From NCBI GenBank assembly GCA_964417875.1, contig CAYQJU010000005.1:1-64000 (forward strand): 64,000 nucleotides of DNA. The letters are read 5' to 3'. Position 1 is the first letter of the stretch. Every line of letters starts with the position of its first letter. The translations under genes and the position numbers were made by a program. Under the pieces are notes generated by a model. It was not told the DNA's origin, did no database searches, and worked only from the letters and a program-made list of their open reading frames with translations. Shown here one piece after another: positions 1 to 7,704 of the stretch. This DNA comes from ZC4RG30 sp964417875 (GTDB lineage Bacteria > Pseudomonadota > Gammaproteobacteria > Steroidobacterales > Steroidobacteraceae).

Positions 1-839
1 TAGGCGGCCGAACGGTCGACCTTGGAGGGATCCTTGCCGGAGAACGCACCACCGCCATGCGGAGCAGCGCCACCATAGGTGTCGACGATGATCTTGCGGC
101 CGGTCAGGCCGCAGTCGCCCTGCGGACCGCCGACCACGAAGCGGCCGGTGGGATTGATCAGGTACTTGATGTTGCCCTTGACCAGGTCCTTCGGCAGCAC
201 CGGCTTCACCACCTCTTCGATCACGGCCTCGGAAAGTTCCTTGTGGCCGATCTCCGGATGGTGCTGCGTGGACAGCACGACGGTGTCGATCTCCACCGGC
301 TTGCCATCGACATACTTCACCGTGACCTGCGACTTGGCATCCGGGCGCAGCCAGGGCAGCTTGCCGTTCTTGCGCAGTTCGGCCTGGCGCTCGACCAGGC
401 GATGCGACAGGTGGATGGGCAGCGGCATCAGCTCGTCGGTCTCGCGCACGGCATAGCCGAACATCAGGCCCTGGTCGCCCGCACCCTGGTCCAGGTCGAG
501 GCCCTTGCCCTCGTCCACGCCCTGCGCGATGTCCGGCGACTGCGTGTCATAGGCCACCAGCACCGCACAGCCCTTGTAGTCGATGCCGTAGTCGGTGTTG
601 TCGTAGCCAATGTCCTTGATGACGCCGCGCGTGATGCCCTGGTAGTCGACGCGCGCCTGCGTGGTGATCTCGCCGGCCAGCACCACAAGACCGGTGTTGC
701 ACAGCGTTTCGGCGGCGACGCGCGAGCGCGGGTCCACCTCGAGGATGGCGTCGAGGATGGCATCGGAGATCTGGTCCGAGACCTTGTCCGGATGGCCTTC
801 GGAGACGGATTCGGACGTGAACAGATAGCTCTGGCTCAT
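1..839 (-). CDS. metK: S-adenosylmethionine synthetase, 3' end cut by window edge
   Basis: MetK makes S-adenosylmethionine from methionine and ATP in the cytosol. The visible 279 residues include the family's N-terminal GHPDK motif (residues 15-19), the GAGDQG segment (119-124) and the glycine-rich GGGAFSGKDPSK motif near the window edge. The family is about 380-400 residues, so roughly 100 C-terminal residues lie outside the window. The ATG at 839 is preceded by an AGGGAG ribosome-binding site. The gene follows a PfkB-type kinase on the same strand with a 24-bp gap, so the two may be cotranscribed. If that kinase uses adenosine, the pair would fit the SAM/adenosine cycle, but this is an inference. 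Confidence 0.98.
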   Translation of the reverse strand, partial: MSQSYLFTSESVSEGHPDKVSDQISDAILDAILEVDPRSRVAAETLCNTGLVVLAGEITTQARVDYQGITRGVIKDIGYDNTDYGIDYKGCAVLVAYDTQSPDIAQGVDEGKGLDLDQGAGDQGLMFGYAVRETDELMPLPIHLSHRLVERQAELRKNGKLPWLRPDAKSQVTVKYVDGKPVEIDTVVLSTQHHPEIGHKELSEAVIEEVVKPVLPKDLVKGNIKYLINPTGRFVVGGPQGDCGLTGRKIIVDTYGGAAPHGGGAFSGKDPSKVDRSAA

Positions 840-863
840 TGCTCCCTGACCTTCGATTGGTTG

Positions 864-1817
864 TTATGAGGCGCCGAAGACAGCTTCGTAACGCGCGCTG
901 AATTCCTGCGGCGTGAAACGGTGATTCTGTGTGCCGCGGGTCTCGATCTTCAGCGAGCCCATCAGCGATGCGATGCGTGCGGTGCGTTCCCAGGGCAGGC
1001 CATGCAGCAGGCCGTGCAGCAGGCCGGCGCGATAGGCATCGCCGCAGCCGGTGGGATCGACCACGGCGCGTGCCGGCGCGGGCGGAATCTTCAGCGCGCC
1101 AGCCGCGGTGTAGACCGTGGAGCCAGCCTCGCCATGCGTGACGATCAGCGCGGCCACGCGACGGCAGACGTCCGCCTCGCTCCAGCCGGTGCGGTCGTGC
1201 ATCAGGCTCCACTCGTATTCATTCACCGTGACCCAGCTGGCCTGCTCGATGAAGGCCTTCAGGTCCTGGCCGCCGAACATCGGCAGTCCCTGGCCCGGAT
1301 CGAAGATGAACGGAATGCCCGCCTCGGCGAACTGCGCCGCATGCTGGATCATGCCGTCGCGGCCGTCGGGCGCGACGATGCCAAGCGCCACGTCCTGCGC
1401 ATCCCCCACCTTGTTCAGGTGCGAGTGGCTCATCGCCCCCGGATGGAAGGCGGTGATCTGGTTGTTGGCCAGGTCGGTGGTGATGAAGGCCTGGCCGGTG
1501 TGCTCGGAGGCCACGGTGCGCAGGTAGTCGCGCGGCACGCCCTGCCGGTCCATCCATTCGGCATAGGGCGCGAAGTCGTGGCCGACGGTGGCCATGACTT
1601 GGCCGGTGTCACCCAGCAGCTTCAGGTTGTAGGCGATGTTGCCGGCACAGCCGCCGAACTCGCGCCGCATCTGCAGCGCGAGGAAGGACACATTCAGCAT
1701 GTGCAGCTTGTCGGGGAGGATATGGTTCCGGAAATGATCCTCGAACACCATGATGGTGTCATAGGCCATCGAACCGCAGATCAGGGCCTTTCCAGGCCGG
1801 ATGACGGGCTCCCTCAA
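864..1817 (-). CDS. PfkB-family kinase, probably adenosine/nucleoside kinase
   Basis: This is a 317-residue ribokinase/PfkB-family sugar or nucleoside kinase. It carries the N-terminal signature GGCAGN (residues 55-60) and the C-terminal signature DPTGCGDA (254-261), in which the last Asp is the expected catalytic base. The start chosen is TTG at 1817, 8 bp after the ferredoxin stop. An internal ATG (residue 17, MAYD) would cut into the first beta-strand. The extended reading frame further upstream only overlaps the ferredoxin gene in another frame. Its position beside metK suggests adenosine as substrate, because adenosine is released when S-adenosylhomocysteine is hydrolysed. The family alone does not prove this; ribose, fructose or inosine remain possible. 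Confidence 0.85.
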   Translation of the reverse strand: MREPVIRPGKALICGSMAYDTIMVFEDHFRNHILPDKLHMLNVSFLALQMRREFGGCAGNIAYNLKLLGDTGQVMATVGHDFAPYAEWMDRQGVPRDYLRTVASEHTGQAFITTDLANNQITAFHPGAMSHSHLNKVGDAQDVALGIVAPDGRDGMIQHAAQFAEAGIPFIFDPGQGLPMFGGQDLKAFIEQASWVTVNEYEWSLMHDRTGWSEADVCRRVAALIVTHGEAGSTVYTAAGALKIPPAPARAVVDPTGCGDAYRAGLLHGLLHGLPWERTARIASLMGSLKIETRGTQNHRFTPQEFSARYEAVFGAS

Positions 1818-1824
1818 GCGTGCC

Positions 1825-2142
1825 TCACTCGTCGTCGGCAATGCGCAGCGACAGGCCGGCCAGCGCTTCGGTGAACTTGATCTGGCAGGACAGCCTCGAG
1901 GCGCCGGGGCGATAGGTGGAGAGGTCCCCCAGCAGGTCCTTCTCGTCGGAATGCATCGGCGGGAGCTTGTCCTGCCATTCCGGATCCACCCACACATGGC
2001 AGGTGGCGCAGGCGCACATGCCGCCACAGACCGCGGCCACGCCGTATTCGAGATCGCGCAGGTTCTCCATCAGCGTGAACCTGGTGTTGCCGTCAACCTC
2101 GTGCTGGTTGCCGTCGCGGTCAGTAACCTTGATCAGAGCCAT
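1825..2142 (-). CDS. Adrenodoxin/ISC-type [2Fe-2S] ferredoxin
   Basis: A 105-residue soluble electron carrier. The cysteine pattern is C-x5-C-x2-C (within CGGMCACATC, residues 39-48) plus a distant fourth cysteine in RLSCQIKF, which is the vertebrate/adrenodoxin-type [2Fe-2S] layout. An extra cysteine lies inside the x5 spacer. The acidic C-terminus and overall length fit the family. The gene starts at ATG 2142 and is followed after 8 bp by the PfkB kinase on the same strand. No hsc/isc genes are nearby, so it may serve a partner other than Fe-S cluster assembly. The TrxR-type ferredoxin reductase at 27407-28465 is a possible partner, but that is speculation. Confidence 0.93.
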   Translation of the reverse strand: MALIKVTDRDGNQHEVDGNTRFTLMENLRDLEYGVAAVCGGMCACATCHVWVDPEWQDKLPPMHSDEKDLLGDLSTYRPGASRLSCQIKFTEALAGLSLRIADDE

Positions 2143-2222
2143 GATTCTTGCCGGTGCCCTTCAAGTCGGATCGTAAAGCCCGTCATTTTGCCTGCGCCGG
2201 CAGGCAGTTATCCAGCATCAAT

Positions 2223-3017
2223 TTAGATCATTGGCGGATAGGCCCGCTGCCACAGGCGATTGAGCAGCTCGAAGCGCTCGCGCTGCAACGCGAGGCGGGC
2301 GCGGCGGCGCGGCACATCGTCGCCGGCAGCGACCAGCCGTTCGGCCCAGGGTTCCAGCGACGGGTAGTAGCTGAGCAGGCAGGCCCAGTCCCAGCTGGGG
2401 TCGGCCGCCTGGGCATATTCCCAGTCGACCAGCTGCGGCCCCTCGCCCAGCATGTTGCCGGCCATCAGGTCACCGTGGACCAGCACGGCCTCCTCTTCGA
2501 GGCCGGCCAGCTCCTGCCCGATTGCGTCGATGCGCTGCACGAGCGGCTGCATCGATGCCGCCGCGGCCGGATCGCGGCGCTGCAACCGTTCAAGGTAGCC
2601 ACGGGCCATCGAATTTGCGTCGGCGGGCGGCACGTCCGGCGGGGCGCGGATGGCATGCAGCGTGGCCAGCCGTGCCAGCAGCTGCTCCATGCCCTGCTCA
2701 CTGCACAACTGCTGCTCGCTCCAGGGCGCCTGGTCGATGTATTCCATCAGGATCCAGCTGGCATCGGGCGCCGCGCGCAGCACGGGCGGTGCCAGGCCGG
2801 CCGCGGCCGCATGCCGGTGTGCGGCCAGCTCGGTGCGCGCCGATGCCCCCGGCCGGTCAACCGGCGGCAGGCGCCGTCGCCAGACGAAACTTCCTTCGGC
2901 GGTGTCGATGCGCAGCACTTCGTTGCGCCCTTCCCCGCCCTGCAGCGGCACCACTGCCCGCGGCGGCCGCGTGTCCCCGCATCCGGGGACCTGCGCCAGC
3001 ACATGCGGGGGAATCAT
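2223..3017 (-). CDS. APH/choline-kinase-fold phosphotransferase, probable thiamine kinase
   Basis: A 264-residue small-molecule kinase of the aminoglycoside phosphotransferase fold. It has the Brenner-type catalytic motif HGDLMAGN (H181, D183, N188) and the metal-binding DWEYA (D198). It is the last gene of the riboswitch-controlled operon, and its ATG overlaps the stop of the PnuT gene (ATGA), so translation is probably coupled. In that context the likely substrate is imported thiamine, giving thiamine phosphate as ThiK does. The family also contains choline, homoserine and antibiotic kinases, so substrate rests on context. Phosphorylation after import would trap the vitamin inside the cell. 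Confidence 0.82.
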   Translation of the reverse strand: MIPPHVLAQVPGCGDTRPPRAVVPLQGGEGRNEVLRIDTAEGSFVWRRRLPPVDRPGASARTELAAHRHAAAAGLAPPVLRAAPDASWILMEYIDQAPWSEQQLCSEQGMEQLLARLATLHAIRAPPDVPPADANSMARGYLERLQRRDPAAAASMQPLVQRIDAIGQELAGLEEEAVLVHGDLMAGNMLGEGPQLVDWEYAQAADPSWDWACLLSYYPSLEPWAERLVAAGDDVPRRRARLALQRERFELLNRLWQRAYPPMI

Positions 3018-3622
3018 CGCGTACGGGCCTGACGCCGGTACTTTGCAAGCCAGTTGAAGAAGCCGACGGTGGCAATCACGAGAAACAGCACATAAAGAAT
3101 CGAGGCGACGACCAGGCCCTGCGAGAAGAAGAGGTAGATCGAAACCGTATCAACCACGATCCAGTAAAGCCAGTTCTCGATGTACACCCGCGCCACCATC
3201 CACGTGGCCACCAGGCCCATGCAGGCCACCAGCGAATCGGTGAACGGAAACGCCGAGGTACCGTCCATCGCCAGAAGGCGTGCCAGCACCAGGCTGACCA
3301 CCACGCAGGCCACCAGCGCCACCGCATGACCGCGCCGGCGCCAGAAGGCAATCGGCTTCACGGCCTCGCCGCGCGACCAGGACCACCAGCCATACACGGC
3401 CGCAATCACGTAGGAGGCCTGCAGCAGCGCATTCATCGGCAGGCGTGCGCGCGCCGCCAGCACCATCAGGATGGCGGCGCTGATGCCGCCGAACACCCAG
3501 CCGAGCCGCTGCTGCCGCATGATCAGCAGCACATAGATGACGCCGGCGGCCACGGCCACCCACTCGGCCGGGTGCGTGGTGCGGATGCCTTCCAGCACCC
3601 GGTGCGTGAAGTCCTCAGGCAT
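3014..3622 (-). CDS. pnuT: PnuC-family vitamin permease, probable thiamine transporter PnuT
   Basis: A 202-residue inner-membrane protein with about seven hydrophobic segments. Recognisable PnuC-family features are the tryptophan-rich YGWWSW segment and the conserved ENWLYWIVVDTVSIYLF region. PnuC proteins normally take up nicotinamide riboside; the PnuT branch takes up thiamine and is found under TPP riboswitches. Here the operon has a TPP riboswitch, a TonB receptor and a kinase, so thiamine is the best substrate call. The start used is ATG 3622, which overlaps the end of the upstream small gene by 8 bp; longer upstream reading is not PnuC-like. Confidence 0.88.
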   Translation of the reverse strand: MPEDFTHRVLEGIRTTHPAEWVAVAAGVIYVLLIMRQQRLGWVFGGISAAILMVLAARARLPMNALLQASYVIAAVYGWWSWSRGEAVKPIAFWRRRGHAVALVACVVVSLVLARLLAMDGTSAFPFTDSLVACMGLVATWMVARVYIENWLYWIVVDTVSIYLFFSQGLVVASILYVLFLVIATVGFFNWLAKYRRQARTR

Positions 3623-3869
3623 CCGGCACCGGATAGGGCCCGATGAACTTGGTGACGAATACCGACTTGCCACCGGCAGCGAAGCTTTCGCCCATCTCCT
3701 GGCGCAACACCTCGAAGATGCGCGCATGGTCGCCGAACACCTGCGTGCTCAGATGATTGGTGGTGATCACAAGGCCCTCGTGGCGGTTCAAGCGATCGAT
3801 GAAATCCTGGATACGCGGGATGAAGTTCTCATCCAGTGGATACAGGCTGATCTCGACGGCGATATCCAT
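3615..3869 (-). CDS. Small thiamine-binding-type (YkoF/MTH1187 fold) protein
   Basis: An 84-residue cytosolic protein (MDIAVEISLYPL start) resembling the MTH1187/YkoF family of ferredoxin-like small proteins, some of which bind thiamine. ATG 3869 has a GGAG ribosome-binding site about 7 bp upstream, whereas the longer frame runs into the receptor gene. It has no signal peptide. It lies 10 bp after the TonB receptor and overlaps pnuT by 8 bp, so it belongs to the same transcript. A role as an intracellular thiamine carrier or chaperone between permease and kinase is an inference from family and operon. Confidence 0.8.
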   Translation of the reverse strand: MDIAVEISLYPLDENFIPRIQDFIDRLNRHEGLVITTNHLSTQVFGDHARIFEVLRQEMGESFAAGGKSVFVTKFIGPYPVPDA

Positions 3870-3879
3870 GGGATTCTCC

Positions 3880-6063
3880 TTACCTTGCGGAATGAAAGTC
3901 CAGCGATGCGGTGATGCCGAAGTGCCGCGGCTCCCCGCGCTGGCGATACAGCTTCGCCTGCCAGTCCGGCGGTTCGTTGGAGAAATAGAAGCCACGCACG
4001 GAATAGTCCTCGTCGAACAGGTTGCGCACCCATGCATGCACGCTCCAGTGGCCGGCTTCATATCCAGCTTTCAGGTGTGTCAGCGCGTGGGCGCGGGCCT
4101 TCTGGTCATGATCGGTGGGCACATCGAAATAGAAGGAATCCATCGCGGTGACATCGACGCGGGCCATCAGGCCGCGGCCGTTGCGCCAGGTGGCATTGAC
4201 GGCCGCCGTGTATGACGGTGCATGCGCCTGTTCGCGCGAGCCCACGGGAATGGCATTGCCCTCGTCCACCGTGGTGCCGGCACCGGAGCGGCTGCGCAGC
4301 AGGCCGAGGGATCCGCCGATCTCCAGCGATGGCAGCAGCCGGTAGCGCAACGTGGCCTCCAGTCCGGTCGCGTGGCCGCTGGGCAGGTTGTCGGTGACGA
4401 ATACATAGCTGTTGGGATTCGACGCATCCAGCTGCCTGCCGGTGCGCACCTGCTGGTCACGGCGCCACTGGTAGAACAGCGTCATGCCGGCCTGGCCACG
4501 GCCATCGGCCAGCCCGGCACGCAGGCCGGTCTCGAGGTTCCACAGGTACTCCGGATCAAAGCGCCGTGCCTCTTCGGCGTCCGCGTCATCCGCGGCAACG
4601 AGGCCCGGGTTGAATCCGCCGGCCTTGTAGCCGCGTGACAGCGCGACATAGGCGGTCTGTGAGCCGGTGAGCTCGGTGCTCAGCGACAGCTGTCCGCCCA
4701 GCATGCGGTCGGTGGAGTCGAGATCCGCGCCGCGGGTCCCGCCGGAAACCATGCCGGCGTCGGCATAGCTGGCGCGGCGCTGCTCGAAGCGCAGCCCACC
4801 GGACCAGCGCCAGCGCGGCGCAAGATAGCCATCGAGCTGGCCGAACAGCGCAAGGTTGGTGGCGCGATAGCGGTGGTTGAGTGTATCGATGCCGGTGAAC
4901 ACCTCGTCCTCTTCCGGCTCGGCGTAGGCGCTGTGCATCACATCCTCGCCGCGCTCCCGCATGCCCAGCGCGTAGGCGCCGGCAAGCCACGCAATGCCGC
5001 CGCCGGCTTCCGGCGCCGGCGAAGCCAGTCGCAGTTCCAGGCTGCGCGTGGTGCGTTCGCGCGCATAGCTGCCGAAATAGGCATAGACCCAGGAACCCCA
5101 GTGGTCGACGTTGCCCCAGTCGGCATCAAAGCTGTTGATGCTGTCGGAGTTGGCATAGGTGCCGATGGCCGTCAGCCGGTTCGCGCCCCAGGCGCCGGTC
5201 TCCAGCCGCAGGGAGGCGCCGTTGGCGCGCTGTGAATCCTCGCCGGGCTCATCCGACAGCGTGATCAGGGAGTTGTCCAGGGACCAGGCGTCATAGCCAT
5301 TGTCGATGTCCGCATGCAGGAAGGTGAAGTCGAGCTGCGAATCCTCGCCGGCATACCAGCGCCACTTCAGCCGCGCGGTGAGCTCGTCGCGGCCGTTGGT
5401 GTCGTCGCGGCCAAGATAGGTATTGCGCATGAAGCCATCACCTTTTGCCTGCTGCACCGACACGCGCCACGCGGAGTCCAGCGCATCCACAGGACCGGTG
5501 GCGGCAAGACCCAGCGTGCGCATGCCATAGTCGCCGGCACCGGCCGAAAGGTTCCAGCCGGCATCACGCGATGGATCCTGCCCGCGCACGACGACCAGTC
5601 CAGCCAGTGCATTGGCGCCGTGATGCGTGCCCTGTGGACCGCTGAGCACTTCGATTCGGCCAACGTCGAACAGCGTGGCCGGCATGCCGAGGCCGCTGAA
5701 ATCGATGTCGTCGATCAGGAATCCCACCGACGGATTAGGCGCGCCCTCGTATTGTTCACGCTCGCCGATGCCGCGGATCTGGAAGTAGCGCGGCCGCGAC
5801 GTGCCGCCGGCCCAGTTCAGGTTCGGCACCAGGTTCAGCACGTCCTGGAAATGCTGCTGGCCGGCATCGCGCAGCGTCTGCGACTCGAGCACGGTGACGC
5901 TGGCGGCCACTTCCTCGAGCTGCTGCGCACGCAGCGTGGCCGTGACGATGACCTCGTCCAGATCATCATCCTGCTGGGCGGCTGCAGCGATGACCGGGGT
6001 GGCGAGCAATGGCAGGGCCAGCAACAGCGCAGGCTGGCCGGCACGAACGGATTTGAAACGCAT
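3880..6063 (-). CDS. TonB-dependent outer-membrane receptor, probable thiamine uptake
   Basis: A 727-residue outer-membrane receptor. A signal peptide (about residues 1-28) is followed by a TonB box (DEVIVTATL), a plug domain containing IRGIGER and RIEVLSGPQGT, and a C-terminal 22-strand barrel region ending in ITASLDFHSAR. It is the first gene after the TPP riboswitch, so its expression should fall when thiamine pyrophosphate is plentiful. Vitamin receptors of this size are normally selective, and the operon (binding protein, PnuT, kinase) points to thiamine or a phosphorylated or conjugated form of it. The last residue is Arg instead of the usual aromatic residue. Confidence 0.9.
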   Translation of the reverse strand: MRFKSVRAGQPALLLALPLLATPVIAAAAQQDDDLDEVIVTATLRAQQLEEVAASVTVLESQTLRDAGQQHFQDVLNLVPNLNWAGGTSRPRYFQIRGIGEREQYEGAPNPSVGFLIDDIDFSGLGMPATLFDVGRIEVLSGPQGTHHGANALAGLVVVRGQDPSRDAGWNLSAGAGDYGMRTLGLAATGPVDALDSAWRVSVQQAKGDGFMRNTYLGRDDTNGRDELTARLKWRWYAGEDSQLDFTFLHADIDNGYDAWSLDNSLITLSDEPGEDSQRANGASLRLETGAWGANRLTAIGTYANSDSINSFDADWGNVDHWGSWVYAYFGSYARERTTRSLELRLASPAPEAGGGIAWLAGAYALGMRERGEDVMHSAYAEPEEDEVFTGIDTLNHRYRATNLALFGQLDGYLAPRWRWSGGLRFEQRRASYADAGMVSGGTRGADLDSTDRMLGGQLSLSTELTGSQTAYVALSRGYKAGGFNPGLVAADDADAEEARRFDPEYLWNLETGLRAGLADGRGQAGMTLFYQWRRDQQVRTGRQLDASNPNSYVFVTDNLPSGHATGLEATLRYRLLPSLEIGGSLGLLRSRSGAGTTVDEGNAIPVGSREQAHAPSYTAAVNATWRNGRGLMARVDVTAMDSFYFDVPTDHDQKARAHALTHLKAGYEAGHWSVHAWVRNLFDEDYSVRGFYFSNEPPDWQAKLYRQRGEPRHFGITASLDFHSAR

Positions 6064-6157
6064 GGCAGATCCTCATCGGTTACGAATGAAGATCCGATAG
6101 ACGCAAGCTGGAAAGCGAAGGATCGAGCGACCCGTTGAGGGCCGAAGACAATACCTG

Positions 6158-6246
6158 CTCCCTACGCCGGTACTAACCGGATCAGGTTCAACGGGTCTGC
6201 CGGCGCATCCGGTCGTCTCAGGTCCAAGATCGTGGACCACCCCAAG
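6158..6246 (-). promoter_or_regulatory. TPP (thiamine pyrophosphate) riboswitch
   Basis: On the minus strand the RNA reads GGGGUGG, a hairpin GGUCC/GGACC, CUGAGA (6221-6216), then ACCCGUUGAACCUGAUC, a CCGG-UUAGUA-CCGG stem and GCGUAGGGAG. These are the conserved blocks of the THI-element in the right order. About 95 nt separate it from the receptor ATG. In that expression platform, positions 6138-6129 are a perfect 10-nt complement of aptamer bases 6197-6188 (GACCCGUUGA with UCAACGGGUC). A second pair, GATCCT with AGGATC, could hide the ribosome-binding site. This suggests alternative pairing and translational or combined control of the whole four-gene thiamine operon. Confidence 0.96.
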
Positions 6247-6255
6247 GCGGGGGCT

Positions 6256-6283
6256 ATGTTAGCTTGCGGCGCATCGAAAGCAA
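6256..6283 (-). promoter_or_regulatory. Candidate promoter of the thiamine operon
   Basis: On the minus strand TTGCTT (6283-6278) and TAACAT (6261-6256) are separated by 16 bp. The predicted transcription start near 6250 coincides with the 5' edge of the TPP aptamer. The match to the sigma-70 consensus is moderate. Confidence 0.4.
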
Positions 6284-6299
6284 GCAGATGGAATGAGCG

Positions 6300-7190
6300 A
6301 TGCGCAAGCTGCGGATCTTCCAGGTCGATGCCTTCACCGACCAGCCATTCACCGGCAACCCGGCCGGCGTGGTGCTTGGCGCGGACCAGCTCGACGACAC
6401 CGAGATGCAGGCCATCGCGCGCGAACTGAACAATGGCGACAGTGCCTTCGTGCTGCCGCCCGCCTCCGATGCCGAGGACCTGCATGTGCGTTTCTTCACG
6501 CCACGCAAGGAGGCGCCGTTCGTCGGCCATGCCACACTGGCGGTGCATGCGGTGCTGCAGCAGATCGAACCGCGAGCACTGCGGCGCCAGGGTGGGCGCA
6601 CCGGCGTGGTGGAGATCCGCGCGATGGATGGCGCGCATGCCATCAGCCAGCCGGCGCCGCCGCTGGGCCGCACACCCAGCGCCAGCGAGATCGATGATGT
6701 GCTGGGGCTGCTCGATCTGTCGCGCGCCCAGCTTGATCCGGCCTGCCCGCCGCGCATCGCCGGCGCCGCCAGCACGCGCCTGCTGGTCGGACTGCGCAAT
6801 TCAGCCGCGCTCGATGCGGCGAAGCCGTCACTGCAGGCGCTGGCGGCGATGTCGCCGCGCATTGGCGCGCAGGGCTATTTCCTGTTCGTGCGCGGTGGGG
6901 ATGCCGCACACCTCACCACCGATTCGCGCATGTTCTGTCCGGCGCTGGGAATCGACGAGGATCCGGTCAGCGGCAATGCGCACGCCATGCTCGGCGTGCA
7001 TCTGCGCGAACTGGGACTGCTGCCCGGCCAGAACGGCAGCGCCCGTTTCAGCGGCCGGCAGGGACGCCATGTGGGACGCCCGGGCCAGGTGGATGTGGAA
7101 GTGACGCTGTCGAACGATGGACGCGCCGTGGCGGCCACCATCAGCGGCCGCGCCCGCATCGTGTTCGAGGCCGAACTCAGGCTGGCCTGA
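6300..7190 (+). CDS. PhzF-family epimerase/isomerase-like protein
   Basis: A 296-residue protein of the PhzF / diaminopimelate-epimerase-like fold. Visible landmarks are the N-terminal VDAFTDQPFTGNPAGVV, ELNNGDSAF (which carries the region of the acidic catalytic residue in PhzF), the FTPRKEAPFVGHAT block and the C-terminal EDPVSGNAHAML. Most bacterial members outside phenazine clusters have no known substrate, and no phenazine genes are present here. It starts at ATG 6300, divergent from the thiamine operon, and ends by overlapping the convergent carbonic anhydrase gene by 14 bp. Confidence 0.9.
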   Translation: MRKLRIFQVDAFTDQPFTGNPAGVVLGADQLDDTEMQAIARELNNGDSAFVLPPASDAEDLHVRFFTPRKEAPFVGHATLAVHAVLQQIEPRALRRQGGRTGVVEIRAMDGAHAISQPAPPLGRTPSASEIDDVLGLLDLSRAQLDPACPPRIAGAASTRLLVGLRNSAALDAAKPSLQALAAMSPRIGAQGYFLFVRGGDAAHLTTDSRMFCPALGIDEDPVSGNAHAMLGVHLRELGLLPGQNGSARFSGRQGRHVGRPGQVDVEVTLSNDGRAVAATISGRARIVFEAELRLA

Positions 7191-7695
7191 GCAGCGCCGC
7201 ATACTCGCGCACCTTGGCGCGGTATGAGGCATTGCCCTTGCGCATCCACTCCAGGTCGCGCGGCTGCACCGCGCGCGCGACGCGCCCCGGCGAGCCGAAC
7301 ACCACCGAGCCATCCGGGATGTGCGTGTTCGGCGTGAGCAGCGCACCAGCGCCGATCAGGCAGCCGGCCCCGATGGTCACGCCGTCGAGCACCGTGGCGC
7401 GATTGCCCACCAGCGTGCCATCGCCGATGCGACAACCATGCAGCAGCACGCCGTGGCCGATGGTCACCTCGTTGCCCACCACCACCGGCACACCCGGATC
7501 GACATGGATGACGCTGCCATCCTGCACATTGCTGCCGGCACCGATGTGGATCCAGTCGTTGTCACCACGCAGTACCGCGCCGAACCACACGCTGGCCTCG
7601 TTGCCGAGCCGCACCGAGCCGATGACATCGGCGCTGGGCGCCACGTAGTAAACGCCTTCGGCCTCGAGTCGCCGATCCCCATAGGAATAGATCAT
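7177..7695 (-). CDS. Gamma-carbonic anhydrase-family hexapeptide-repeat protein
   Basis: A 172-residue left-handed beta-helix protein with repeated hexapeptide turns and a C-terminal helix. The three metal-ligand histidines expected for the gamma class are present: H64 in GSVIHVDP, and H81 and H86 in TIGHGVLLH. It resembles the YrdA/CaiE/PaaY group, whose members vary from active carbonic anhydrases to proteins of unknown activity. It lies just after a hydrolase-like gene on the same strand with a 9-bp gap, so it may be the last gene of the ModF-like operon (9998 down to 7177). Confidence 0.92.
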   Translation of the reverse strand: MIYSYGDRRLEAEGVYYVAPSADVIGSVRLGNEASVWFGAVLRGDNDWIHIGAGSNVQDGSVIHVDPGVPVVVGNEVTIGHGVLLHGCRIGDGTLVGNRATVLDGVTIGAGCLIGAGALLTPNTHIPDGSVVFGSPGRVARAVQPRDLEWMRKGNASYRAKVREYAALLRPA

Positions 7696-7704
7696 TGCCT
7701 GCCT

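Noticed and set aside
921..1874. Long open frames opposite metK and the PfkB kinase
   Set aside because: Shadow frames of the real minus-strand genes; no signal peptide, motif or ribosome-binding site supports them.
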